From: Streptomyces lydicus | GTDB lineage: Bacteria; Actinomycetota; Actinomycetes; Streptomycetales; Streptomycetaceae | Direction of reading: 5' to 3' | NCBI RefSeq assembly: GCF_000717345.1 | Contig: NZ_JNZA01000037.1 | Coordinates: 1-64,000 of the forward strand | Length of the DNA stretch: 64,000 bases | Shown: positions 16,138-24,875 of the stretch, piece by piece | How positions within the stretch are numbered: position 1 is the first letter of the stretch | How the letters are laid out: each line of letters starts with the position of its first letter | Made by a program: the position numbers and the translations under genes | Notes under the pieces: model-generated | The model's input: the letters and a program-made list of their open reading frames with translations, nothing else | Database searches by the model: none | What the model was told of the DNA's origin: nothing

Positions 16138-17017
16138 TTGGTCCCCCGTGGTCATGGCTGATGCCGTTCGATACCGAGTAGTCGCTGAGCAGCCGGCCTC
16201 CGTGCAAGGTCTCCCCGTACGAGAACACGTGGCCGGCGACTGTCTCCAACGGTGCGAGCGCCTGGAAATCATCCCCCAGACCGGCAAAGAATGTGAGATC
16301 TCCTGATCCGGTCCAGATCGGGGAGAATTCCACGTCGCTGACCTCGGAGGCGACCAGCTTCGGCCGCGGTCCGTCTCCGGAGGGCACCCACTCCGGGAAC
16401 ATCAGCGTGTGTGCGAGCGGCACGTCGTGCAGTGCCGGCCGCTGGTCGGTCGAGCGCTCCACGGTCACCGACGCCTCGACGACCCGCCGGCCGTTGACGG
16501 TCAGTGCGCCGTCGAAGCGGCCGCCCGGTGCCAGGCGGGAGCCCGCCTTGCCGACCGTGATCGGCCAGCTCTGGTGGACCACCCCGAACTGCTTGGGCAT
16601 CCCCTGCACCCAGCCGCGCATCATGGGCACGGCCTGGTCCACCCAGGCGTACGGGGCGCGGGCCATCGGGCGGCCCTCGAACTCGCAGCTGAGGAGGATC
16701 AGGAACTCCCCGAACTGGCAGTGCCCGGGGTCGGTCAGCTCCGCTCCGTCCGCAGAGCACCACTGCCAGGTGGCGAACACCGCGGCCGCGGCCCCCGGGT
16801 CGGCCCCCGGCTCCAGGCCCGGTGGCAGGAAGCGGCGGGCGGCGTCCGGGTCGACGCGGTAGTCGACCATGATCACCTCGCCGGAGAAGTGCCACGGCGG
16901 CGGGGTGAGCATCGCCGACTCGCCGGTCGGCGAGAGCGGCAGGCTGTAGCCGACGGGACCGGTGCTGCCCGGACCGGCCGCTGAGGGCCTGCCGTGGGTC
17001 CCGATGCTGGTCGTCAC
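16112..17017 (-). CDS. mppR: MppR, acetoacetate-decarboxylase-like cyclase of enduracididine biosynthesis
   Basis: The 301-residue protein belongs to the acetoacetate decarboxylase superfamily. The Schiff-base lysine is visible in VQGMPKQFG (Lys142 here). In the mannopeptimycin pathway MppR does not decarboxylate. It is reported to close the guanidino side chain of 2-oxo-4-hydroxy-arginine into the five-membered ring of keto-enduracididine. GTG 17017 follows GGAGTGA and overlaps the mppQ stop as GTGA, indicating translational coupling. Its placement directly after mppP and mppQ is the diagnostic P-Q-R order found in enduracidin and mannopeptimycin clusters. Confidence 0.93.
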   Translation of the reverse strand: MTTSIGTHGRPSAAGPGSTGPVGYSLPLSPTGESAMLTPPPWHFSGEVIMVDYRVDPDAARRFLPPGLEPGADPGAAAAVFATWQWCSADGAELTDPGHCQFGEFLILLSCEFEGRPMARAPYAWVDQAVPMMRGWVQGMPKQFGVVHQSWPITVGKAGSRLAPGGRFDGALTVNGRRVVEASVTVERSTDQRPALHDVPLAHTLMFPEWVPSGDGPRPKLVASEVSDVEFSPIWTGSGDLTFFAGLGDDFQALAPLETVAGHVFSYGETLHGGRLLSDYSVSNGISHDHGGPSAEDPFHS

Positions 17018-18261
17018 GATCTCACTCCGATCTCGGGCGCCGGCGTGCTGCCGGCCCATGCGGTGGTCAGCTGCTGTGCGGCCTGCTGCAATAAAGCGGG
17101 CGGGTTGAAGCTGTAGGCCAGCCGGACGCCCGTTCCCCGGGGCGTGCCGAAGCGCGAGCCCGCGGCGATCCTGACGCCGGCCCCGGCGGCACGGTCGAGC
17201 AGCCCGGGCTCGTCCTCGCCGTCCTTGAAGCGCAGCCACAGGAAGAACCCTCCCTGGGGCGTGCGAAGTTCCAGCCGGTCTCCCGCCGTCGCGCGCAACG
17301 TTCCCGCGAGGGCATCCCTACGGGCCCGCAACGCGGCCCGGAAGGCCGTCAGATGGCGGTCGTAGGCGCCGCTCGCGAGCAGGGTGCTCACGGCGAGGGA
17401 CGTGGTGTGGTTGAGCGAGCCACCGCTGACGAACAGGCCGTGCGAGGCCAGCCGGGCGGCCAGCGCGCGGTCGGTGAGCAGCCAGCCCAGGCGCAGGCCG
17501 GGGCCGAGCGTCTTGGAGAAGCTGCACAGCCGGACCACCCCGCGGTAGCCGGCCAGGGCGGCCAGCGACGGCGGGGGAGTGCGGCCCTCGTCGAGGGACA
17601 GTTCCGCGTAGGCGTCGTCCTCCACGATCAGTACGTCGTGCCGGGCGGCCACCTCCAGCAGGGCGCGGCGGCGCGCCGGCGGCATGGTGCGGCCGGTGGG
17701 GTTGTGGTGGGTGGGGGTGAGGTAGATGAACGCGGTCCGCTCGCCGGCGGCCGCGGCCCGGGCCAGGGCGTGGTCCAGCGCCTCGGGCAGCATGCCCGAG
17801 TCGTCCGTGCCGACGTCGCCCAGCCGCAGCCGGCAGTCCCGGAAAATCTGTCGGCCCAGGTCGTAACAGAGCTCCTCCGCCAGCACTGTGTCGCCCGGGG
17901 CCGCCAGTGAGGTGGCCAGCAGGTAGAGGGCCTGGGACGTGCCGGACGTCAGCAGGACCTGTTCCGCGTCGCAGGGGTGGCCGTCCGCCGCGGCGGCCCG
18001 GGCGGCCAGCAGGGCGCGCAGCGGCTGCGCGCCCGGATCGTGGCCGTAGCCCAGCGCCGCCGCGCCGTACTCCGCCAGCGCCTGCCCGTACGCCTCCTTG
18101 AGGAGGTGTACGGGCAGCAGGGCCGGCTCGATGTAGCCGGGCCCCAGGTCGAGCACGCCGGCGGGGGCGACCTCCTGCACGACGCCGGGACGCCACTGCC
18201 GGACGTGCGACAGCGCGGACGCGGAGCCGTGCGGGAGCCCTGCCTGGTCGAGTCGGGTCAT
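17014..18261 (-). CDS. mppQ: MppQ, PLP aminotransferase of enduracididine biosynthesis
   Basis: The 415-residue fold-type I aminotransferase has the PLP lysine in SFSKTLGPGLRLGW, the cofactor-ring Asp in VEDDAYAEL and the THHNPTGRTM segment. It resembles alpha-aminoadipate/MocR-type aminotransferases without the GntR head. It should transaminate 2-keto-enduracididine, the MppR product, to L-enduracididine. The start ATG 18261 overlaps the mppP stop by one base (TGATG), so translation is coupled. Assignment rests on the conserved P-Q-R gene order together with the family. Confidence 0.92.
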   Translation of the reverse strand: MTRLDQAGLPHGSASALSHVRQWRPGVVQEVAPAGVLDLGPGYIEPALLPVHLLKEAYGQALAEYGAAALGYGHDPGAQPLRALLAARAAAADGHPCDAEQVLLTSGTSQALYLLATSLAAPGDTVLAEELCYDLGRQIFRDCRLRLGDVGTDDSGMLPEALDHALARAAAAGERTAFIYLTPTHHNPTGRTMPPARRRALLEVAARHDVLIVEDDAYAELSLDEGRTPPPSLAALAGYRGVVRLCSFSKTLGPGLRLGWLLTDRALAARLASHGLFVSGGSLNHTTSLAVSTLLASGAYDRHLTAFRAALRARRDALAGTLRATAGDRLELRTPQGGFFLWLRFKDGEDEPGLLDRAAGAGVRIAAGSRFGTPRGTGVRLAYSFNPPALLQQAAQQLTTAWAGSTPAPEIGVRS

Positions 18262-19391
18262 CAACGGTTTTTCAGGACGTGGCGCAGGGCGCGGACGGAC
18301 TGGGCCAGCGGGTCCGTGGAGCGGGCCAGTGCCAGGCGCAGGGTGTGGTCGCCCTCGGTCGGGTTCGCCCAGTGGAACGGGCGGCACGGCAGCGCGTAGA
18401 CGTTGTGCTCCCGCAGCCGGTCCCAGACCTGGGTGCCCGTCAGGTCGTCGATGCCGACCCGCTCGACGCTGGCGCGGCTGTCGGGGTCGGGAACGGTGAC
18501 CCCGGGCAGCCCGGCCAGCTCGGCGCGCACCATGGCGCGGTTGCCGGCGATGAAGCGGTGCAGCTCCTCCAGGCCGCCGGCCGCCGCGTCCTCCGAGAAG
18601 CGCCGCACCATCGCCAGGATCAGCGGGGAGACGCCGAGCAGGATGTCGGAGTAGATCTTCTCGACCGGCAGCCCGAGGTTCTCGGAGTGGACCAGCATGC
18701 CGACCTTGAGGTCCAGGGTCGGCCAGAGCTTGCCGGTGTCCTCGATGACGACCCAGCGCACGCCACTGGCCTCGAGGACCTCGTAGTGGTCGTAGTGGGC
18801 ACGGGTGTCGAAGCCGCGGAAGGACGTGTCCAGCGCCAGGATCACGCCGGCGGCGGCGCACTGCTCGGCGAGCCGGGTCAGGCGCTCCTTGGAGACGACC
18901 CGGCCGGTGGGGTTGTTCGGGGTGGTCAGGAAGACGCAGCCCACCGACGCGAGCAGGCTCGCGTCCAGGTCGTCGCCGTGCAGCGGGTCCTCGGCCAGCG
19001 GCACCAGCTTCAGGCCGTTGCCGCGCAGCAGGTCGGCGATGTTGTCGAAGGTCGGGTGGACCAGGGCCACCGTGTCGATGGTCTCCGCCAGCGAGCGGGA
19101 GAGGATCTCCATGGCGACCGAGGACGAGTAGCAGCTCAGCACCCGGCCGGGGGCCGAGGGGTAGCTGTGCTGGCCCAGGGCGGTGAAGAAGGCGGCGTGC
19201 GCCTCCTGTTCGAGCTCCTCGACGGGGCGCTTCTCGCCCTCGGCGAAGAGCAGCGGCAGATCGTCGACGATCTTGCTCTGGCCGGCCGTGAGCGCCTGCC
19301 GGGCGTGGCCGTCAGCGATGTTGAACTCGCTGTTCAGGGCCAGGAACTCCAGTTGGGTGAGGTTTCCGGTGTCACCTTCGGACTCCCCCAT
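18261..19391 (-). CDS. mppP: MppP, PLP-dependent L-arginine oxidase/hydroxylase
   Basis: The 376-residue aminotransferase-fold enzyme uses O2 and PLP, with no metal, to convert L-arginine to 2-oxo-4-hydroxy-5-guanidinovaleric acid, the first step to enduracididine. With the start at ATG 19391, Thr12, Glu15, His29, Asp188 and the PLP lysine Lys221 (in IEDTGKLWPT) fall at the numbers I recall for the studied S. wadayamensis MppP, which supports this start. PNNPTGRV is present. AAAGG lies a few bases before the ATG. It heads the P-Q-R-arsR-mbtH unit. No copy of the 28-bp cluster motif was found upstream, unlike the other mpp units. Confidence 0.95.
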   Translation of the reverse strand: MGESEGDTGNLTQLEFLALNSEFNIADGHARQALTAGQSKIVDDLPLLFAEGEKRPVEELEQEAHAAFFTALGQHSYPSAPGRVLSCYSSSVAMEILSRSLAETIDTVALVHPTFDNIADLLRGNGLKLVPLAEDPLHGDDLDASLLASVGCVFLTTPNNPTGRVVSKERLTRLAEQCAAAGVILALDTSFRGFDTRAHYDHYEVLEASGVRWVVIEDTGKLWPTLDLKVGMLVHSENLGLPVEKIYSDILLGVSPLILAMVRRFSEDAAAGGLEELHRFIAGNRAMVRAELAGLPGVTVPDPDSRASVERVGIDDLTGTQVWDRLREHNVYALPCRPFHWANPTEGDHTLRLALARSTDPLAQSVRALRHVLKNR

Positions 19392-19544
19392 TGCGGCCTT
19401 TACTTGCTGCGTTCCGGACACAGGTACCTCGCAGAGACGTAAGGATTCCCAGTTGCGGGATGACATGGGCCCGCGCGGCGACCGCCACGGGAAGGCTCCC
19501 GGGCGGCGCCGTGCGAAATGCGGCGTGCGGTCACGCGGTTCCGA

Positions 19545-19565
19545 CGGCCGGGGGTCAGCCGGCCG
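19545..19565 (-). terminator. Possible terminator after mppO
   Basis: CGGCCGG (19545-19551) and CCGGCCG (19559-19565) form a 7-bp stem with a 7-nt loop, 29 bp beyond the mppO stop. It is short but well placed between mppO and the mppP unit. The rest of the 202-bp gap shows no gene. Confidence 0.45.
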
Positions 19566-19593
19566 GCGGGTGCGGCCACGCCGCGGCGTGAGG

Positions 19594-20619
19594 TCAGTAG
19601 ATGACGCGGGTGTGCGCGGCGAGCCTGGCCTCACGCGACTTGCGCAGGTCCCGGGCCACGTTGAGCCGGCGCAGCCAGCGGTCCGTACCGTCGAAGCGGG
19701 CACGGAACGGCTTGCGTCCGTGGACGACGCGGTAGTTGTCGATGAAAACGATGTCACCGGGGCTGAGGACGACACCGGACATGGCGTCGTCGATCGCGGC
19801 ACCGATGGTGTCCAGCGCCTGCTGCTCGGCCTCGCCCTGGACGCCCTGCATGTAGTGCGGGTCGATCCGCAGGTACGGGGCGTCGGGGTCGCCGAAGAGC
19901 ACGGCGACCGGCTCCGGCGACTCCATGGCCGAGGCCACCCGCTGCCGGCTGCGCTCGCGCAGCTCGCGCTCGCGGGCGCTCTCGTCCCCGGCCTGCCCGC
20001 CGGCGATGCGGTGCGCGTCGTCGGGCAGGATCCGGAAGCGCTCCTGGGAGAGGACCTCCCGGGTCTCGTCGTCGAGCACCACGTCGGCGATGTCGCAGGC
20101 GGTGGTCTCGACGCCGTCCGGATTGCGCAGGCACATCAGGCCGAGGTAGTCCGTGCGCAGCGGGTGGAAGGCGTCCTCGGTGTGCCAGGTCAGCGTCTCC
20201 TCGCTGCCCCAGCCGATCTGCTCGTGCTCGAAGCCCTGGACGGGGTAGACGTCGTGCATGATGAAGCCGTCCTGCTGGGTGGCCCACCCGATGGGGTCGC
20301 CCAGCAGATTGGCTATCAGGTAGAACGCGATGTCCTGCCGCAGCGAGGTGGACGGCACCGGCTTGTGCCGGCGGTCCGCCGGGGTCTCCCCGAGCGCCGC
20401 GTCGTCGACGGACAGGCCGCTGACGACGAGGATGCCGGACTTCTCGGTGCTGCGGTACTCGTGCAGCGCCCGGCGCACCCGCCGCGGCAGCTCGTCCGCG
20501 TAGAGCCGGCTCTCGGCCTGGAACTCGGTCGATTCCACGGTGTCGTAGCGGCGGCTGAGTTCGTCGGCCACTGCTTCGATTGCGGCGACGTCGTCATCCT
20601 GCAGATGGTGCGTGAGCAC
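19594..20619 (-). CDS. mppO: MppO, Fe(II)/2-oxoglutarate-dependent enduracididine beta-hydroxylase
   Basis: The 341-residue protein belongs to the VioC/MppO/OrfP clavaminate-synthase-like arginine hydroxylases. The iron facial triad is visible as His146-Thr-Glu148 in TWHTEDAFHP and the distal His in RVVHGRKPF. The 2-oxoglutarate-binding Arg is in DRWLRR. MppO hydroxylates C-beta of L-enduracididine to give the beta-hydroxyenduracididine found twice in mannopeptimycin. GTG 20619 is preferred because GGAGGGAC precedes it; GTG 20643 would add eight residues without a good ribosome-binding site. The gene has its own copy of the cluster motif about 93 bp upstream. Confidence 0.95.
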   Translation of the reverse strand: MLTHHLQDDDVAAIEAVADELSRRYDTVESTEFQAESRLYADELPRRVRRALHEYRSTEKSGILVVSGLSVDDAALGETPADRRHKPVPSTSLRQDIAFYLIANLLGDPIGWATQQDGFIMHDVYPVQGFEHEQIGWGSEETLTWHTEDAFHPLRTDYLGLMCLRNPDGVETTACDIADVVLDDETREVLSQERFRILPDDAHRIAGGQAGDESARERELRERSRQRVASAMESPEPVAVLFGDPDAPYLRIDPHYMQGVQGEAEQQALDTIGAAIDDAMSGVVLSPGDIVFIDNYRVVHGRKPFRARFDGTDRWLRRLNVARDLRKSREARLAAHTRVIY

Positions 20620-20711
20620 TGCACGTCCCTCCAGATAGGGCACCCCGATTGATCGAATCCGGTGCCGAACGCCTGGTCAGAAGAGATCTTTGCCGGTTTC
20701 GAGCGGGTGTT

Positions 20712-20739
20712 CCAGAACCTTTACTTCCCAGCTAAATTG
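20712..20739 (-). promoter_or_regulatory. mpp cluster 28-bp motif, copy upstream of mppO
   Basis: On the minus strand this copy begins CAATTTAGCTGG and ends GTAAAGGTTCTGG. It aligns without gaps to five other copies. It overlaps the mppN stop codon (the TAG within TTTAGCTG) and ends 93 bp before the mppO start. Confidence 0.75.
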
Positions 20740-21907
20740 CCCCGTCCTTCACAGGGAGCGCACTGGCCACTTCAGTCACAGGAGTCTTGGTCCGGGCCCG
20801 CGACCAGCGGCGCATCGCCTGCTTCTCCACCCCGTTGTGCAGCAGCCACGCGAGCAGCAGCGAGACCGCGAAACCGGCGGCGATCAGCGCGATGCCGGTC
20901 GGCACGCTCCAGGTGTGGCCGACCAGTTCGCCCTCCTCCTCGGTGTGGCCGAGCAGCAGGTGGCCGTACTTGAGGACCAGGTTGTGCAGCAGGTAGAAGG
21001 CGAAGGAGAGCTCGCCGAACCAGACCATGACCTTGCCGCCGAACAGGGTGCCCCGGCCGTCGGCGTCCGCCACCGCGCAGGCGGCGGTCAGCAGGGCGAC
21101 CGGCAGCACGGTCACCGCGCTCAGCCGGAACAGGTACGGCACCTGCTGGGCGGCCCAGTACGCCGCCACCACCAGCAGCGCGGCCGGCAGCACCGGCAGG
21201 CGTATCCACTTGCCGGTCAGCACGATCCGGGCCATCAGCATGCCCAGTACGCACTCCAGCAGCCGGAAGAGCGGGAAGAAGTAGGCGAACCAGTACTGGC
21301 TGACGGACACCCCGCCGAGCGGCATCTGCGGGGTGTCCGGCAGCGCGGTCAGCGCGATCGCGGGGACGGCGGCCACGCCGACGACCGCGGCGCCGACCCA
21401 GTACCACAGCCGGGCCGGAGCGATCTTGTTCACCAGGACCAGCAGGGCCGGGAACAGCGCGTAGAACACCACGTCCACCGCCAGCGACCAGCTGACGCTG
21501 TTGCCGGTGTCGGTGAACGCCGGGTCGGGCACCCAGGACTGCACGAGGAAGAGCTGGGTGACCGACGGCAGCAGCCCGACGCTCAGCCCGACCGACGTGA
21601 TCAGCACCAGGGCGAGCACGTACGTCGCCAGGTGGTTGGGGAAGACCCGGAAGAAGCGCCGCCGCCAGAACTTGCGCGGGGTGTCCGTCGGCCGGTACGA
21701 CCACGTGATCACGAAGCCGCTCAACACGAAGAAGAACGACACCGCGACATAGCCGGTGTTCCCCATCGCGTCGAGGAAGCCCCAGCTCGCCTTCGCGTCG
21801 CTGAAGACCCCCTCGAACGCGGCATGGGTGAGGAAGACCGGCAGCATGGCGATGAAGCGCAGCCCGGTCAGGGATCTGAGGTTCGGGTTGGATGGTCGTG
21901 TCTGCAT
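20732..21907 (-). CDS. mppN: MppN, acyltransferase family 3 membrane protein (isovaleryl transfer)
   Basis: The 391-residue integral membrane protein has about ten hydrophobic segments and is of the OafA/acyltransferase-3 family. The R-X10-H motif is visible at the start of TM1 (R in LRFIAM, H in FLTHAAFEG). These enzymes move acyl groups onto sugars across the membrane. Mannopeptimycins carry an isovaleryl ester on the terminal mannose, which fits. ATG 21907 follows GAGGGG. It is a close tandem paralogue of mppM, with long blocks identical or nearly so. The symbol is given from family and gene order; which paralogue places which acyl group cannot be told. Confidence 0.85.
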   Translation of the reverse strand: MQTRPSNPNLRSLTGLRFIAMLPVFLTHAAFEGVFSDAKASWGFLDAMGNTGYVAVSFFFVLSGFVITWSYRPTDTPRKFWRRRFFRVFPNHLATYVLALVLITSVGLSVGLLPSVTQLFLVQSWVPDPAFTDTGNSVSWSLAVDVVFYALFPALLVLVNKIAPARLWYWVGAAVVGVAAVPAIALTALPDTPQMPLGGVSVSQYWFAYFFPLFRLLECVLGMLMARIVLTGKWIRLPVLPAALLVVAAYWAAQQVPYLFRLSAVTVLPVALLTAACAVADADGRGTLFGGKVMVWFGELSFAFYLLHNLVLKYGHLLLGHTEEEGELVGHTWSVPTGIALIAAGFAVSLLLAWLLHNGVEKQAMRRWSRARTKTPVTEVASALPVKDGAI

Positions 21908-21933
21908 GCGGACCCCTCGCCAGATGGGCGACA

Positions 21934-21978
21934 GGTGGTGCGGGCGGGACGGTGCGCTGCAACGGCGGCCGCACCACC
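21934..21978 (-). other. Hairpin in the mppN leader
   Basis: GGTGGTGCGG (21934-21943) pairs perfectly with CCGCACCACC (21969-21978) across a 25-nt loop, in the 197-bp stretch between the 28-bp motif and the mppN start. It could be an mRNA leader structure or a transcription terminator of mppM read-through. Function unknown. Confidence 0.45.
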
Positions 21979-22104
21979 GTCTGCTGTTGGATGACCCGGG
22001 TGCGGTCGCCGGCACCGGACCTCCACGGCGCGCGCGGACTTCTGGCAGCGGTCAGCCTTGCTCCCCCGTTGTGCGGGAAGTTTGGCCGAGACCTTTCGCA
22101 CACT

Positions 22105-22132
22105 CCACACGTTTCACTTCGCAGCTAAGTTG
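22105..22132 (-). promoter_or_regulatory. mpp cluster 28-bp motif, copy upstream of mppN
   Basis: The minus strand reads CAACTTAGCTGC at the start and GTGAAACGTGTGG at the end. It contains the TAG stop codon of mppM and lies about 198 bp before the mppN start. Confidence 0.75.
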
Positions 22133-23309
22133 CCGGCACCTTCGCCGGCGGGCGCGGTGCCGCCTGGCGCCGCGGACGGGACCACCGACGCATCACCGGC
22201 TTCTCCACGCCGTTGTGCAGCAGCCAGGCGAGCGCCATCGACACCACGAACGACAGCGCGATCATCCCGATGCCGCCGGCGGTGCCCCAGGTCCGGGGCA
22301 GCACCCCGCCGTCCGCGTCGCGCGGGCTGAGCAGGACGTGCCCGTACGCCAGGATCACCTGGTGCACGAGGTAGAAGGCGAAGGAGAGCTCACCGAGCCA
22401 CACCATCGCCCGGCTGCCCAGGGGAGTGCCCCGGCCCTCGGCGTCCGCCACCGCGAGGGCGGCGGTCAGCAGCGCGAGCGGGACGACCAGCACCGCGCTC
22501 AGCCGGTAGAGGAAGGGCAGCTGCTGGGCGACGACGTACCCGACGGCCACCAGGGCCGCGGCGGGCAGCACGCCCAGGCGTATCCACTTGCCGGTCAGGA
22601 CGATCCGGGCCATCAGCATGCCCAGCACGCACTCCACGGCGCGGGAGAGCGGGAAGAAGTAGGTGAACCAGTACTGGCTGCGCGAGACACCGCCCACCGC
22701 CATCGCCGGGGTGTCCGGCAGCAGGGTCAGCGCCACCGTGGGGAGGGCGACGACCAGCAGGGCCACCGCACCGGCCGCGTACCACAGGCGAGTTGGCTTG
22801 ATCTTGTTCACCAGGAGCAGCAGCACCGGGAACAGCGCGTAGAACGCCACATCGGCGCCCAGCGACCAGGTGACGGTGTTGCCGGTGTCGATGAACAGCG
22901 GGTCGGGCACCCAGGCGTGCACCAGGAAGAGCTGGGCGACCATGCCGGGAACGTCGAACGCGGTGCCCGCCGCCAGCATCAGCGCCACCGCGAACACATA
23001 GGCCACGAGGTGGTTGGGGAACACCCGGAACGCCCGCCGCCGCCAGAACCGGCGGGTGGTGTCGGTGGAGCGGTACGACCAGGTGATGACGAAGCCGCTG
23101 AGGATGAAGAAGAACGACACCGACGCGTAGCCGGCGGAGCCCATCGCGTCGAGGAAGCCCCAGCTCTTCCTCGGATCGGTGAAGACGCCCTCGAACGCCG
23201 CGTGGGTGAGGAAGACGGGTAACAACGCCACGAACCGTAAGCCCGTCAGGGACCGCAGGTTCGGGGTCGGTGGTGTCGGGCGTGCGGTGTGGGGGGTGGT
23301 GGTCGGCAT
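22125..23309 (-). CDS. mppM: MppM, acyltransferase family 3 membrane protein
   Basis: The 394-residue multi-pass protein is a paralogue of MppN in the same family, with the R-X10-H motif in its first membrane helix. It is probably a second acyltransferase acting on mannose residues of the glycopeptide. ATG 23309 has AAGGG upstream. Codons 24 and 30 are both TTA (at 23238-23240 and 23220-23222), in positions where MppN uses common Leu or Met codons. Two bldA-dependent codons so early make this gene a likely developmental checkpoint in acylation. The symbol is given from gene order and family. Confidence 0.83.
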   Translation of the reverse strand: MPTTTPHTARPTPPTPNLRSLTGLRFVALLPVFLTHAAFEGVFTDPRKSWGFLDAMGSAGYASVSFFFILSGFVITWSYRSTDTTRRFWRRRAFRVFPNHLVAYVFAVALMLAAGTAFDVPGMVAQLFLVHAWVPDPLFIDTGNTVTWSLGADVAFYALFPVLLLLVNKIKPTRLWYAAGAVALLVVALPTVALTLLPDTPAMAVGGVSRSQYWFTYFFPLSRAVECVLGMLMARIVLTGKWIRLGVLPAAALVAVGYVVAQQLPFLYRLSAVLVVPLALLTAALAVADAEGRGTPLGSRAMVWLGELSFAFYLVHQVILAYGHVLLSPRDADGGVLPRTWGTAGGIGMIALSFVVSMALAWLLHNGVEKPVMRRWSRPRRQAAPRPPAKVPAT

Positions 23310-23451
23310 ACGGGACCCTTCGCCGGCCGCGCGGCGCACCGCCGAAGTGGCCCGGACGGGTCCTGAGGACCGACCCGGGACCCCCGCACCGAGGTCGCGC
23401 GGACATCTCCAGTTGGTGATCTCCGAGCATCGCCGGAACCCCGCGGTGGTT

Positions 23452-23479
23452 CCATGTCCTTTACCGTGGAGTCAAGTTG
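23452..23479 (-). promoter_or_regulatory. mpp cluster 28-bp motif, copy upstream of mppM
   Basis: The minus strand begins CAACTTGACTCC and ends GGTAAAGGACATGG. It lies in the intergenic region after mppL and 143 bp before the mppM start, with no overlap of a coding sequence. It is therefore not conserved for protein-coding reasons. Confidence 0.75.
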
Positions 23480-23519
23480 GCAGCTCACCGGCCGGTCCGG
23501 CGCACCGGCTGCGGGCCGG

Positions 23520-24857
23520 TCAGGAGGCGCGGGGTCCGGGGGCCGGGAACCGCCGCAGGGTGGGGCTGGCGGTCGCCGCGAGCGCGACCAGCACCAGGCA
23601 GCCGGCGCAGAGCAGCACCGCGGCCGTGCCCCCGCCGGCCAGACCGGTCAGCGCCCCGCCGAGCGCCGGGCCCGCCACACCGGCGCCGCCGGAGCAGAAC
23701 CCGGCGACCCCGCTCATCCGGCCCCGCAGCGCGTCCGGCGTGACCGTCAACTGGTACGTGAGGACCGTGGTGTTGGCGAGCGGTGCGAAGAAGGCCATGA
23801 CGGCCAGCAGCGCACCCTGGGGCAGGCCGGTCGGCACCACCGCCATCAGGGCGGCGCCCAGGGCCGCGGTCCAGGTGAAGCCCAGGAGGATCACCGGCGG
23901 CCGGGCCACGGCGTGCAGCCGGGCCGCGAAGAGCCCGCCGAGCAGCCCTCCGGCGCCGAAGCAGGCCATCGTCAGGCCCAGTTCGCCCGGGCCGACCCGG
24001 TCCTCGCCGGACATGGCGAGCAGCACGATCAGCAGGGCGCTGAAGACCAGGTTGGTGACCATCATCCACGCCATCGTCGTGCGGATCACCGGCTGCCCCA
24101 GCACCCAGCGGAACCCGGCCGCGATGTCCCGGCCGGCCGGCTCCCCGGCACCGTCCGCGCCGTCCGTACCGTCCGCCTCACCCGTACCGTCCGCACCGTT
24201 GGCGGCCGGCGTGCCCGCCCCGGCCGCCGTGCCGGCCCGCCCGCGCGGCAGCCGCAGGAAGCACAGCGCCACCGACGACAGCGCGAACATCACCGCGTTG
24301 GCCAGGAACGGGCCGAGCGGCAGCGCGGAGAAGAGGAAACCGGCGACGCCCGGCCCCACCAGGGTGGCGACGTACGGGCGGGCCGCGTTGCGGGCCACCG
24401 CCGTGGACAGCTGATCGGGCGGCACCACCTGCGGCAGTGCCGCATGCTCGGCCGGGTCGAAGACCGAGCCGAGGAGCCCCTCCAGCACCACCACCAGCAG
24501 CACGTGCCAGAACGCGTACCGGTCCAGCAGCAGCGCACCGGCCAGGCTCGCCATGCCCAGCACCCGCAGCAGCTGGCAGCCCAGCATCAGCGCGCGGCGG
24601 TCCCAGCGGTCGGCGATCATCCCCGCCGGCACCACCGCGACCATGTGCGCGGCGGCCAGCGCGGAGGACGCCAGCCCCAGCTGGAGGGGCGAGCCGTGGC
24701 GGGCCAGGATCAGCAGCGGGACGGCCACCGCGGCCACTTCCATGGCCAGTTCGGACATCAGCTGGCTGGACCACAGGATGTTGTAGGCGCGGTTGCGGGA
24801 CAACGGCACGGCCGCGCCACCGCGGGCCGCCGCCGTCTCCGTGGGGGCGGTGGTCAT
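23520..24857 (-). CDS. mppL: MppL, major facilitator superfamily exporter
   Basis: The 445-residue protein has about 12 membrane helices of the MFS, most like DHA3/enterobactin-exporter-type transporters. The loop 2-3 signature GMIADRWDRRALML is present and a Gly/Ala/Thr-rich hydrophilic loop divides the halves near residues 210-245. It is likely the drug:proton antiporter for the finished antibiotic or a late intermediate, and may contribute to self-resistance. ATG 24857 is 18 bp after the mppK stop, so it belongs to the mppJ-A-B-K-L unit. The symbol is inferred from gene order. Confidence 0.85.
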   Translation of the reverse strand: MTTAPTETAAARGGAAVPLSRNRAYNILWSSQLMSELAMEVAAVAVPLLILARHGSPLQLGLASSALAAAHMVAVVPAGMIADRWDRRALMLGCQLLRVLGMASLAGALLLDRYAFWHVLLVVVLEGLLGSVFDPAEHAALPQVVPPDQLSTAVARNAARPYVATLVGPGVAGFLFSALPLGPFLANAVMFALSSVALCFLRLPRGRAGTAAGAGTPAANGADGTGEADGTDGADGAGEPAGRDIAAGFRWVLGQPVIRTTMAWMMVTNLVFSALLIVLLAMSGEDRVGPGELGLTMACFGAGGLLGGLFAARLHAVARPPVILLGFTWTAALGAALMAVVPTGLPQGALLAVMAFFAPLANTTVLTYQLTVTPDALRGRMSGVAGFCSGGAGVAGPALGGALTGLAGGGTAAVLLCAGCLVLVALAATASPTLRRFPAPGPRAS

Positions 24858-24875
24858 CCCGGTTCCGTCCCTGTC

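Larger units (their letters stand above)
20732..23309 (-). repeat. Tandem gene duplication mppM/mppN
   Basis: The two acyltransferase genes are alike from the NLRSLTGLRF start region to LLHNGVEK near the end, including an identical MARIVLTGKWIRL block whose DNA differs at only a few bases. Each copy carries its own upstream 28-bp motif, so the duplicated unit may have included the control site. Confidence 0.85.

Noticed and set aside
19397..19424. GTAAAGG upstream of mppP as another copy of the cluster motif
   Set aside because: The TT and CT columns do not match, and the AAAGG serves as the ribosome-binding site.
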